From Oceanimonas sp. GK1 (GTDB taxonomy: Bacteria; Pseudomonadota; Gammaproteobacteria; Enterobacterales; Aeromonadaceae), in NCBI RefSeq assembly GCF_000243075.1, contig NC_016745.1, positions 3,365,001 through 3,429,000 of the forward strand: DNA of 64,000 nt, read 5' to 3'. A program made the translations under genes and the position numbers. The notes beneath the pieces were generated by a model. That model had not been told where the DNA came from. It searched no databases and saw only the letters and a list, made by a program, of their open reading frames with translations. The first letter of the stretch is position 1, and each line of letters starts with the position of its first letter. Below are positions 56,598 through 64,000 of this stretch, one piece after another.

Positions 56598-57863
56598 ATG
56601 GATATCATTGCTAACTACGGCACCACGCTGATCCTGGTGGCGGCCGTCTTCGGCTTCTTTATGGCCTGGGGCATTGGCGCCAACGACGTGGCCAACGCCA
56701 TGGGCACCTCTGTGGGTACCCGCTCACTGACCATCAAGCAGGCGATCATCATCGCCATGATCTTTGAATTTGCCGGCGCCTATCTGGCCGGCGGCGAGGT
56801 CACCTCCACCATTCGCAGCGGCATCATCGACTCCGCCGCCTTTAACGACACCCCGGATCTGCTGGTGTTCGGCATGATCGCCTCGCTGCTGGCGGCGGGC
56901 ACCTGGCTGCTGCTGGCGTCCTATTTCGGCTGGCCGGTGTCCACCACCCACTCCATCATCGGTGCCATTGTGGGCTTTGCCCTGGTGTCGCTGGGCTCCG
57001 AGGCGGTGCACTGGGGCAAGCTCGGCGGTGTGGTCGGCTCCTGGATAGTCACCCCGGCGCTGTCGGGACTATTGGCCTATTTCACCTTTATCAGCGTGCA
57101 GCGGCTGATCTTCAACGCCGACAACCCGCTGGCGGCCGCGAAAAAGTATGTGCCCGCCTACATCTTCCTCACCGTCATGGTGATCTGCCTGGTGACCCTG
57201 AAAAAGGGCCTCAAGCACGTGGGCCTGGACATGACCGATGTGCAAAGCTGGGGCCTGTCGGTACTGGTCTCGCTGGTAAGCGCCGTGCTCTGCGGCATCT
57301 ATATCAAGCGGCGGCGCTACAATCCCCAGGATGATCAGGACATGCACTACTCCAACGTGGAGAAGGTGTTCGGCATTCTGATGGTAGTCACCGCCTGCGC
57401 CATGGCCTTCGCCCATGGCTCCAACGACGTGGCCAATGCCATTGGGCCGCTGTCGGCGGTGGTCAGCGTGGTGCAGAACGCCGGCCAGATTGGCGCCAGC
57501 GCCAGCATTGCCTGGTGGATCCTGCCCCTGGGCGGCATCGGCATCGTGATCGGCCTGGCCTCACTGGGTCACAAGGTGATGGCCACGGTGGGTACCGGCA
57601 TCACCCATCTCACGCCCAGCCGCGGCTTTGCGGCCCAGCTGGCTACGGCTGCGACAGTGGTGATCGCATCCGGTACCGGCCTGCCCATTTCCACCACCCA
57701 GACCCTGGTGGGTGCGGTGATGGGGGTTGGCCTGGCCCGGGGCATTGCCGCCCTGAACCTTAATGTATTGCGCAATATCGTGGTTTCCTGGGTCGTGACC
57801 CTGCCCGCCGGGGCCATTCTGGCCATCGTATTCTTCTATATCATCCAGTGGATGTTCACCTGA
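56598..57863 (+). CDS. pit: Low-affinity inorganic phosphate transporter (PiT family)
   Basis: This 421-residue inner-membrane carrier with about 10-11 hydrophobic segments has the duplicated PiT signature: GIGANDVANAMGTSVG (about 23-38) and FAHGSNDVANAIGPLSAV (about 271-288). It imports phosphate with protons or sodium. It is cotranscribed with the DUF47 protein. Confidence 0.94.
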   Translation: MDIIANYGTTLILVAAVFGFFMAWGIGANDVANAMGTSVGTRSLTIKQAIIIAMIFEFAGAYLAGGEVTSTIRSGIIDSAAFNDTPDLLVFGMIASLLAAGTWLLLASYFGWPVSTTHSIIGAIVGFALVSLGSEAVHWGKLGGVVGSWIVTPALSGLLAYFTFISVQRLIFNADNPLAAAKKYVPAYIFLTVMVICLVTLKKGLKHVGLDMTDVQSWGLSVLVSLVSAVLCGIYIKRRRYNPQDDQDMHYSNVEKVFGILMVVTACAMAFAHGSNDVANAIGPLSAVVSVVQNAGQIGASASIAWWILPLGGIGIVIGLASLGHKVMATVGTGITHLTPSRGFAAQLATAATVVIASGTGLPISTTQTLVGAVMGVGLARGIAALNLNVLRNIVVSWVVTLPAGAILAIVFFYIIQWMFT

Positions 57864-57878
57864 TACCACGCCAATATC

Positions 57879-57905
57879 GGGGGGCCTTGCGCCCCCCTTG
57901 TTCTT
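57879..57905 (+). terminator. Intrinsic terminator of the DUF47-pit operon
   Basis: GGGGGGC/GCCCCCC stem (57879-57885, 57891-57897), 15 nt after the pit stop, followed by a T-rich TTGTTCTTGT tract. Confidence 0.75.
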
Positions 57906-57963
57906 GTCCTTCCCGTCGCCCGCCATTACCATGACCTCACTTTAAGAGCCCAAGGATCCTCAG

Positions 57964-58578
57964 GTGAAAGCAAAACTTCTGCTGCTGCTATGCAGCCTGT
58001 TTTGGGTGAGCCAGGCCAGTGCCGCCACCCGTTATATTTCCGATGACGTCTATGCCTTTTTGCATGCCGGCCCCAGCAACCAGTACCGCATTATCGGCTC
58101 CATCAAGGCCGGCGAACCGGTGGACTTTCTGGATCGCAACGCCGACACCGAATACGTACAGATCCGGGACGCCGACGGCCGTACCGGCTGGATGGACGGC
58201 CAGTTTCTGCAGACGGACGCCAGCTTTCGCTCCCGCCTGCCGGTGCTGGAAAAGGAGCTGAACGATACCAAGGCGCAACTGGCCAGCGTGGATGAACGCC
58301 ATGCCCAGGACGTGGCCGACAAGCTCAGCCTGATCGAGCGCCAGCAACAGGAGCTGTCGGTGCTGACCGCGCGCCTGGACGAACTCGGCAGCAGCCATGC
58401 CAGGCTGACCTCCGAGAACCAGCGCCTGTCCAGCCTGATGGATGACAAGGAACATCAAATGCGTCTGGACTGGCTGGTGCACGGCGGCCTGGTGGCCGGC
58501 ATTGGCGCCTTGGTGGGCTTGGTGCTGCCAATGCTGCCCCTGCGCCGGCGCAAGCGCCAGGACAGATGGATGAACTGA
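57964..58578 (+). CDS. ygiM: SH3 domain membrane protein YgiM (TIGR04211)
   Basis: This 204-residue protein starts at a GTG with AAGGA 7 nt upstream. It has a signal peptide ending near ASA (about residue 19) and a bacterial SH3 domain (about 22-85: AFLHAGPSNQYRIIGSIKAG). A coiled coil (about 92-160) and a C-terminal membrane anchor followed by RRRKRQ complete it. It probably faces the periplasm. It is in the conserved ygiF-ygiM-cca neighbourhood. Confidence 0.9.
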   Translation: MKAKLLLLLCSLFWVSQASAATRYISDDVYAFLHAGPSNQYRIIGSIKAGEPVDFLDRNADTEYVQIRDADGRTGWMDGQFLQTDASFRSRLPVLEKELNDTKAQLASVDERHAQDVADKLSLIERQQQELSVLTARLDELGSSHARLTSENQRLSSLMDDKEHQMRLDWLVHGGLVAGIGALVGLVLPMLPLRRRKRQDRWMN

Positions 58579-58602
58579 GCCCCGGGGGATTAGGGATTAG
58601 GG

Positions 58603-58641
58603 AGCCTGCAGGCACATCTTTGTGTCTGCAGGCTTTTTGTT
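58603..58641 (+). terminator. Intrinsic terminator of ygiM
   Basis: A 14-bp stem built on AGCCTGCAG/CTGCAGGCT (58603-58611, 58626-58634), with one G-T wobble further in, is followed by TTTTTGTTT. A short GGATTAGGGATTAGGGA direct repeat lies just before it. Confidence 0.88.
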
Positions 58642-58643
58642 TA

Positions 58644-58734
58644 TGTAGCTGCCACTTTAGTTGGCAGGGCCTGTGCAACAGGCCTTGAAGAGCACGCTGT
58701 CTTCAGGTTTGCGCCAGCTAAAGCGGCGCCTACA
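58644..58734. repeat. Imperfect inverted repeat with 22-bp arms
   Basis: The left arm TGTAGCTGCCACTTTAG... (58644-58665) and the complement of the right arm (58713-58734) differ at only three or four places. The spacer contains its own GGCCTGTGCAACAGGCC hairpin. It fills the space between ygiM and the next, convergent gene. Confidence 0.75.
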
Positions 58735-58766
58735 GCCCGAATACACAATGAGTCAATATTGGCCCG

Positions 58767-59747
58767 TCAGTCCTCATTCAACGCAAAGTGCCGGTTGGGC
58801 TTGCGGTACACCACGCCATCCTGCTGCAGCCAGTGAAAGATGTCTTCCACCTCTTCCTTTGACTTGTTCAGCAAGGCCGATACCGCGCCCTTGGCACAGC
58901 GCAACTCCCCGGCCTGCAGCCGCGCCACCAGCTCATGGTAATAATCGGGCCGCGGGGCAGGTTCGGGCAGCGGCTCGGATGGCGGCAGCGCCGGGGCTTT
59001 CTGCTGGCGGTGATGACGACGAAAGCGGATTTCATCGCCCAGCAGCGAGATAAAAAAGGCGGCAAAAAAGTCGAGCAGCATCGACAGCGCCGCCACTATG
59101 CCAAACTGTACCCGGCTCAGGGGCCAGTTCAGGCCGTCGGCCAGGCTGGTCATCAGCCCCATCAATGAGTCCTGATTGGCCACGGCCACCTGATCCCGCT
59201 CCCGGCGCAGCTGGTCCTGCTGCTCCATCAGCGCCTGATTGCGTTGGAGCATGCGGGTCATGCCGGTGGCGATGCGATCCATCTCGATATAGGCCTGAGC
59301 CGCCTGCTCATTGATTTCCATTTCCCGGTCGAGGGCGGCAATGCGATCGTCATAGCCCTGCACCAGGGCGGCCCGGGCCTTGTCTCCCTCCAGTAGGGTA
59401 TTGGTGGCGGCATTAATGCCACCCACGCTGCCGGCAATCGACAAGGCCGCCAGAATGCCATAAAAACAGAACGCCTTGCCCGCGCCCAGCCGGTCCCGGC
59501 GGTTGAGCCGCTCCCCCATCTCGTACCAGATGTAGAACTTGCCCACCTCAAACACCAGGGCCAGGCCACCGAACATCACTTTCATCAGGGGCCCCTGATC
59601 CAGGGACAGAAACAGCAGCAGGGAAAACACCATGGACGCGGCGATGGAAGCGCCGGTGATCAGATAAACCACGCACAGGGCAAAGGGCCCCTTGGGAAGA
59701 CGTTGATACAGCACTGACGGAAACCCACAAACAAAATGAGCGGGCAT
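58767..59747 (-). CDS. Membrane protein of unknown function with coiled coil and C-terminal helical domain
   Basis: I do not recognise this 326-residue protein. Four hydrophobic segments are visible (about 22-50, 54-77, 92-112 and 212-236). Between the third and fourth lies a charged coiled coil (about 120-205). After the last segment comes a Pro-rich linker (PALPPSEPLPEPAPRP), then a compact C-terminal domain (about 270-326) that looks winged-helix-like (SALLNKSKEEVEDIFHWL). A signal across the membrane is possible but unproven. It interrupts the usual ygiM-cca order together with putA. Confidence 0.7.
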   Translation of the reverse strand: MPAHFVCGFPSVLYQRLPKGPFALCVVYLITGASIAASMVFSLLLFLSLDQGPLMKVMFGGLALVFEVGKFYIWYEMGERLNRRDRLGAGKAFCFYGILAALSIAGSVGGINAATNTLLEGDKARAALVQGYDDRIAALDREMEINEQAAQAYIEMDRIATGMTRMLQRNQALMEQQDQLRRERDQVAVANQDSLMGLMTSLADGLNWPLSRVQFGIVAALSMLLDFFAAFFISLLGDEIRFRRHHRQQKAPALPPSEPLPEPAPRPDYYHELVARLQAGELRCAKGAVSALLNKSKEEVEDIFHWLQQDGVVYRKPNRHFALNED

Positions 59748-60078
59748 TATAGGGGCCGCTGATCCTCAGGCAAGTACCGGCCGAGCCCTGTTGCACCTTC
59801 CTGCGGGGCCGGCCTTCATCCTCAGGTACAGAGCCGGCCCTGCACCGGCAGCGCCATGAACTATAGTCATTCCAGAAACCGGCCTTCATTTCGTATACGA
59901 AAATAAAGTGAAACGGACCTACACCAGTCAGAAAAAGGATGATTTAGAGCATGAATTTAGGTTAATTACCGCCATGACTGGCTTTGATCTTTTTAACCTC
60001 GACAAAAATCGTATACATTAATGCCGTTCACCGGCCTGACTGCAGGCCTCCACCATTCGCAACATCAGGACACTCGCC
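59748..60078. other. putA upstream region
   Basis: There is no gene in this 331-bp space. The part nearest putA is AT-rich and carries two GTATAC sites (59889-59902 and 60007-60019). Further left there are only GC-rich imperfect palindromes such as GCCGGCC near 59811 and 59833. Confidence 0.7.
59889..60019 (+). promoter_or_regulatory. Pair of GTATAC operator-like sites before putA
   Basis: A perfect 14-bp palindrome TTTCGTATACGAAA (59889-59902) and a second, half-conserved site AATCGTATACATT (60007-60019) lie 177 and 60 nt upstream of the putA ATG. The second overlaps a -10-like TATACA. GTATAC centres are typical of GntR/FadR-subfamily operators; the regulator is not in the window. Confidence 0.5.
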
Positions 60079-63000
60079 ATGTTTACTGTCGCCACTGTCT
60101 TTGCCCCTGACTACCGCCCTACCGATCTGGCCGCGCTGCGTCAGGACATTACTCATAACTATGCGGTAGACGAAAATGCCTGGCTGGCCCGGCTGCTGGA
60201 GCAATTGCCCGCCTCGGGGCCGGAGCTGGCGCAACTGGAGGAGCAGGCACGCCGCCTGGTGACGCGGGTGCGGGCGGAGAGCGACGGCGGCGACGGCATT
60301 GACGCCTTTTTGCAGCAATACAGCCTGGATACCCAGGAAGGCATCATCCTCATGTGCCTGGCCGAGGCGTTGCTGCGCATTCCCGACAGTCATACCGCCG
60401 ACGAGCTGATCAAGGACAAGCTCTCCGGTGCCGACTGGGCCAGGCATTTTCGCCAAAGCGACTCCACCCTGGTCAATGCCTCCACCTGGGGGCTGATGCT
60501 CACCGGGCGCATCGTACGCATGGACAAGAAACTGGACGGCAACCCGGCCAACGTGCTGAGCCGAATGATCAACCGCCTGGGCGAGCCGGTGGTGCGCTCG
60601 GCCATGTACGCCGCCATGAAGATCATGGGCAAGCAGTTCGTGCTGGGCCGCACCATTACCGAGGCGCTCAAGGCCAGCCGCAAGTCCCGGGAGCAGGGCT
60701 ATACCCATTCCTACGACATGCTGGGCGAGGCCGCCATGACCGCCGCCGACGCCGAAAAATACCGAGCCGACTACGCCAGTGCCATCGCCGCCGTGGGCGG
60801 GGAAAAACTCAACAACCCGGAGGTGCCCCGCCCGTCCATTTCCATCAAGCTGTCGGCCCTGCACCCCCGCTACGAAGAGGCCAACCGCGAGCGGGTACTC
60901 ACCGAGCTGTACGCCACCGTGCAGGGCCTGCTGGAAACCGCCCGCAAACTGGATGTGTGCATCACCATCGACGCGGAAGAAATGGACCGGCTGGAGCTGT
61001 CTCTCAGTCTGTTTGAAAAGCTGTATCGCAGCGAGGTCAACCGGGGCTGGGGCGGTCTGGGGCTGGTGGTACAGGCCTATTCCAAGCGCGCCCTGCCGGT
61101 ATTGTGCTGGCTCACCGCCCTGGCCCGGGAGCAAGGGGATGAAATTCCGCTGCGGCTGGTGAAGGGCGCCTACTGGGACAGCGAAATAAAGCACAGCCAG
61201 CAGGCCGGCCTCGACGGCTATCCGGTCTATACCCGCAAGGCAGGCACCGATGTGGCCTACCTGGTGTGCGCCCGCTATCTGCTGAGTGCAGCCACCGAGG
61301 GGGCCATTTACCCGCAGTTTGCCACCCACAATGCCCACACCGTGGTGGCGGTGCTCAGCATGGCCGGCCAGCGCCGCTTTGAATTCCAACGCCTGCACGG
61401 CATGGGCGAAGAGCTGTACGATGCGGTGCTGGCGGACAACCCCGGCCTTCACTGCCGCATCTACGCCCCGGTGGGTGCCCACAAGGATCTGTTGCCCTAC
61501 CTGGTGCGCCGGTTGCTGGAAAACGGTGCCAATACCTCCTTTGTGCACAAGCTGGTGGATCCGGATACCCCCGTCGATGCCCTGATCACCCACCCGGTCA
61601 CCAGCCTGCGCCACTGCCCCAGCCTGGCCAACGACAAAATCCCCCTGCCCCGCGACATTTTTGCCGACCGCAAAAACTCCGCCGGCATTAACCTGAATAT
61701 CGATGCGGTGCGTACGCCCCTGTTCCAGCAACTGGACGCCCTGGCCGGCAAGCGCTGGCAGGCCGCACCCCTGGTGGGCGGCAAGGCGGTAACCGGCGAG
61801 CCGCGCCCGGTCATGAGCCCACAAAACCGGCAGCACCAGGTAGGCACAGTGGTGTTTGCCGACAAGGGCACGGTGGAGCAGGCCATCACCCAGGCCGAAA
61901 ATGCCTTTAAAGGCTGGCGCGATACGCCGGTGGAAACCCGGGCCCAGGCGCTGGAAAAACTGGCGGACTTGCTCGAAGCGCACAGCGCCGAGTTTATCTC
62001 GCTCTGTACCCGAGAGGCGGGCAAGCTGCTGCAGGATGGCATTGACGAGGTGCGCGAGGCGGTGGACTTCTGCCGCTATTATGCCAACGAGGGCCGCCGG
62101 CTGATGGGAGAGCCTGCCAAGCTGCCCGGCTACACCGGCGAGCTCAACCTGCTGCAGGCTCAGGGGCGCGGGCCTTTTGTGTGCATCAGCCCGTGGAACT
62201 TTCCCCTGGCTATCTTTCTCGGCCAGGTCAGTGCGGCGCTCATCACCGGCAACACCGTGCTGGCCAAGCCCGCCGAGCAGACCAGCCTGATCGCCCACCT
62301 GGCGGTAACCCTGGCCCACGAGGCCGGCATTCCCGGCGACGTGTTGCAACTGCTGCCCGGCGACGGCGCCATCACGGGGGCGGCACTCACCGGTGATCTA
62401 CGCATTGCCGGGGTCTGCTTTACCGGCTCCACCGACACCGCCCGGCTGATCAACCAGACCCTGGCCCAACGCAGCGGTGCCATAGTGCCGCTGATCGCCG
62501 AAACCGGTGGCCAGAATGCCATGATAGTGGACTCCACCGCCCTGCCCGAGCAGGTGGTGCGGGACGTGCTGCGCGCCGCCTTTCAGAGCGCCGGCCAGCG
62601 CTGCTCGGCGTTACGGGTGCTGTACCTGCAGGACGATATCGCCGACCGGGTGCTGGAGATCCTTGAAGGGGCCATGCAGGAGCTGAGCGTGGCCGATCCG
62701 GCGCTGTGGTCCACCGACGTGGGCCCGGTGATCGACGCCGACGCGCAGGCCGGGCTGCAGGCCCACCTGGATGCCATGAAGGCCGCCGGTCGCAAGGTGC
62801 TTGCCGAGGCACCCATGAGCGAGGCCTGCGCCGGCGGCTTTTACCTTCGCCCGACCGCCATTGAAATTGGCAGCATCGGTGAGCTCGACAAGGAGCAATT
62901 CGGCCCCATCCTGCATGTGGTACGGTTCAAGGCGAAAGACATCGACCTGGTCATCGACGACATCAATGCCACCGGCTACGGCCTGACCCTGGGCATTCAC

Positions 63001-63246
63001 AGCCGCAACGAGTCGTTCGCCGCCCAGGTGGCCAAGCGGGCCGAGGTGGGTAATATCTACATCAACCGGGATCAGATTGGCGCCATGGTGGGCGTCCAGC
63101 CCTTTGGCGGCCGGGGCCTGTCCGGCACCGGACCCAAGGCCGGCGGCCCCCACTACCTGACCCGCTTTATCACCGAGAAGACCGTTACCAACAACACCAC
63201 CGCCATCGGCGGCAACGCCACCTTGCTGTCGCTGGGAGAGGGGTAA
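60079..63246 (+). CDS. putA: Bifunctional proline dehydrogenase / P5C dehydrogenase PutA
   Basis: This 1055-residue enzyme oxidises proline to glutamate. After a helical N-terminal region, the FAD-dependent proline dehydrogenase barrel spans about 180-480 (RLVKGAYWDSEIK, then FATHNAHTV). The aldehyde dehydrogenase spans about 570-1035 with E808 (AETGGQNAM) and catalytic C842 (SAGQRCSALR). There is no N-terminal ribbon-helix-helix domain and no extra C-terminal domain, so it should not repress its own gene as E. coli PutA does. Confidence 0.95.
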   Translation: MFTVATVFAPDYRPTDLAALRQDITHNYAVDENAWLARLLEQLPASGPELAQLEEQARRLVTRVRAESDGGDGIDAFLQQYSLDTQEGIILMCLAEALLRIPDSHTADELIKDKLSGADWARHFRQSDSTLVNASTWGLMLTGRIVRMDKKLDGNPANVLSRMINRLGEPVVRSAMYAAMKIMGKQFVLGRTITEALKASRKSREQGYTHSYDMLGEAAMTAADAEKYRADYASAIAAVGGEKLNNPEVPRPSISIKLSALHPRYEEANRERVLTELYATVQGLLETARKLDVCITIDAEEMDRLELSLSLFEKLYRSEVNRGWGGLGLVVQAYSKRALPVLCWLTALAREQGDEIPLRLVKGAYWDSEIKHSQQAGLDGYPVYTRKAGTDVAYLVCARYLLSAATEGAIYPQFATHNAHTVVAVLSMAGQRRFEFQRLHGMGEELYDAVLADNPGLHCRIYAPVGAHKDLLPYLVRRLLENGANTSFVHKLVDPDTPVDALITHPVTSLRHCPSLANDKIPLPRDIFADRKNSAGINLNIDAVRTPLFQQLDALAGKRWQAAPLVGGKAVTGEPRPVMSPQNRQHQVGTVVFADKGTVEQAITQAENAFKGWRDTPVETRAQALEKLADLLEAHSAEFISLCTREAGKLLQDGIDEVREAVDFCRYYANEGRRLMGEPAKLPGYTGELNLLQAQGRGPFVCISPWNFPLAIFLGQVSAALITGNTVLAKPAEQTSLIAHLAVTLAHEAGIPGDVLQLLPGDGAITGAALTGDLRIAGVCFTGSTDTARLINQTLAQRSGAIVPLIAETGGQNAMIVDSTALPEQVVRDVLRAAFQSAGQRCSALRVLYLQDDIADRVLEILEGAMQELSVADPALWSTDVGPVIDADAQAGLQAHLDAMKAAGRKVLAEAPMSEACAGGFYLRPTAIEIGSIGELDKEQFGPILHVVRFKAKDIDLVIDDINATGYGLTLGIHSRNESFAAQVAKRAEVGNIYINRDQIGAMVGVQPFGGRGLSGTGPKAGGPHYLTRFITEKTVTNNTTAIGGNATLLSLGEG

Positions 63247-63274
63247 AAGCTGAACGCGGGAAGGAAACCGCGTC

Positions 63275-63352
63275 CCTCCGCCACAAGCCGGAGTCCATCG
63301 CAGGGTGCACCGGCGCCTGCTGAATGGATTCCGGCTCGCGGGCCGGAATGAC
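63275..63352. repeat. GGAATCC-type palindromic repeat, copy B
   Basis: Hairpin ATTCCGGC/GCCGGAAT (63328-63335, 63342-63349), preceded by a CCGGAGTCCATCG half, ending in GAC. It is the inverse orientation of the copy at 54042-54122. It lies between putA and its terminator. Confidence 0.75.
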
Positions 63353-63399
63353 GACATGGAAGTGACACTTCGCACCGCAACACAATGAAAATGAGTATC

Positions 63400-63422
63400 A
63401 AAGGCGCCGAGGCGCCTTTTTT
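63400..63422 (+). terminator. Intrinsic terminator of putA
   Basis: Perfect 9-bp stem AAAGGCGCC/GGCGCCTTT (63400-63408, 63411-63419, loop GA) running into six T. It lies 154 nt after the putA stop. Confidence 0.88.
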
Positions 63423-63469
63423 CATGTTCAGCCGTTATAATGGCCGTTTTGCATGCGGGGGAGCGGACA

Positions 63470-64000
63470 GTGAAAATCTATCTGGTGGGGGGCGCAGTCA
63501 GGGACAAACTGCTGGGCCTGACGGTCAAGGAGCGGGACTACCTGGTGGTGGGCGCCGCCCCGGCGCAGTTGCTGGAGCTTGGCTACACCCAGGTGGGCAA
63601 GGACTTTCCGGTGTTCCTGCACCCCCGCAGCAAAGAGGAATACGCCCTGGCCCGCACCGAACGCAAGGCCGGCAGCGGCTACACCGGCTTTATCTGCGAC
63701 TTCGGGCCGGGCGTCACCCTGGAAGAAGACCTGCGCCGGCGGGATCTCACCATCAACGCCATTGCCCAGGACGAGGCGGGCGCACTGATCGACCCCTATG
63801 GCGGCCAGGCCGACATAGAGGCGCGGGTATTGCGCCATGTGTCCGACGCCTTTGGCGAGGATCCGCTGCGGGTGCTGCGGGTGGCCCGCTTTGCCGCCCG
63901 CTTCCACCACCTGGGCTTTACCCTGGCCGGCGAGACTCAGGCCCTGATGGTGAATATGGCCGCCAGCGGCGAGCTGGCCACCCTGACCCCGGAGCGCGTG
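63470..64000 (+). CDS. cca: CCA-adding tRNA nucleotidyltransferase, N-terminal part (cut by window edge)
   Basis: The frame is open from GTG 63470 (GGGGAG 7 nt upstream) through the last base, giving the first 177 residues of an enzyme of about 410. It adds or repairs the tRNA 3' CCA end. Clear class II motifs are [23 protein letters not shown] (metal-binding acids), RRDLTINAI and [22 protein letters not shown] at 63436-63441 could be its -10 box. The C-terminal domains lie beyond the window. Confidence 0.95.
   Translation, partial: MKIYLVGGAVRDKLLGLTVKERDYLVVGAAPAQLLELGYTQVGKDFPVFLHPRSKEEYALARTERKAGSGYTGFICDFGPGVTLEEDLRRRDLTINAIAQDEAGALIDPYGGQADIEARVLRHVSDAFGEDPLRVLRVARFAARFHHLGFTLAGETQALMVNMAASGELATLTPERV

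Noticed and set aside
59984-60169. Small plus-strand frame before putA as a leader peptide
   Set aside because: It overlaps the putA start in another frame and lacks a ribosome-binding site; the region is better read as promoter DNA.
60028-62349. Open frame of 773 codons on the minus strand opposite putA
   Set aside because: It mirrors a confidently identified enzyme, has shadow-type composition and no motif.

Overview
The window is GC-rich, gene-dense DNA from a gammaproteobacterium. Gene content and order resemble the Aeromonadales, and Oceanimonas, Oceanisphaera or Zobellella would fit, but this is inferred from synteny and protein features, not from a database search. Many blocks match the Enterobacteria/Aeromonas order: prfB-lysS; fldB/xerD/recJ; trmN6/srmB; pilT-pilU and yggS-proC-yggT-yggU-rdgB-hemW; zapD-yacG-mutT; parC-parE-yqiA-cpdA-yqiB-nudF/tolC; hldE-glnE-ygiF-ygiM-cca. 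I see no tRNA, rRNA, CRISPR array or prophage.

Layout: 1-4 kb holds the end of coaE, then trmB, lysS and prfB (with its programmed +1 frameshift) on the minus strand. From 4.3 to 10.4 kb a plus-strand amino-acid ABC transporter operon (aapJQMP) is followed by a dCache chemoreceptor; this block separates prfB from its usual neighbour recJ. From 10.5 to 17.8 kb come recJ, xerD, fldB, brnQ, trmN6 and srmB. From 17.8 to 29.2 kb come yaaA-pilU-pilT, then a long plus-strand run from yggS to mutT, a broken chemoreceptor fragment and a second intact chemoreceptor. From 29.3 to 37.9 kb come the topoisomerase IV genes and the yqiA-cpdA-yqiB-nudF cluster facing tolC. A complete IS3-family insertion with a dead transposase follows tolC. 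From 39.3 to 47 kb is a tripartite tricarboxylate transporter (tctCBA) with an AbrB-family membrane protein and its divergent two-component regulator tctDE plus a further binding protein. From 47 to 64 kb come hldE, an LpxL-type acyltransferase, glnE, a yjfI-yjfJ operon, ygiF, a DUF47/PiT phosphate pair, ygiM, an unknown membrane protein, putA and the start of cca.

Functionally the window mixes translation and tRNA maturation, DNA repair and chromosome resolution, envelope biogenesis, type IV pilus motors, and uptake and sensing of amino acids and carboxylates (Aap, BrnQ, PutA, Tct and two chemoreceptors).

The intergenic spaces are unusually rich in repeats. The most striking is a branched, self-complementary element of about 116 nt, found about 111 nt upstream of both recJ and parE, whose two copies differ by compensatory base-pair changes. 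Others are GTGAG-rich tracts lying directly after stop codons, a GGAATCC palindrome family, and palindromes that look like operators in front of tolC, putA and brnQ.
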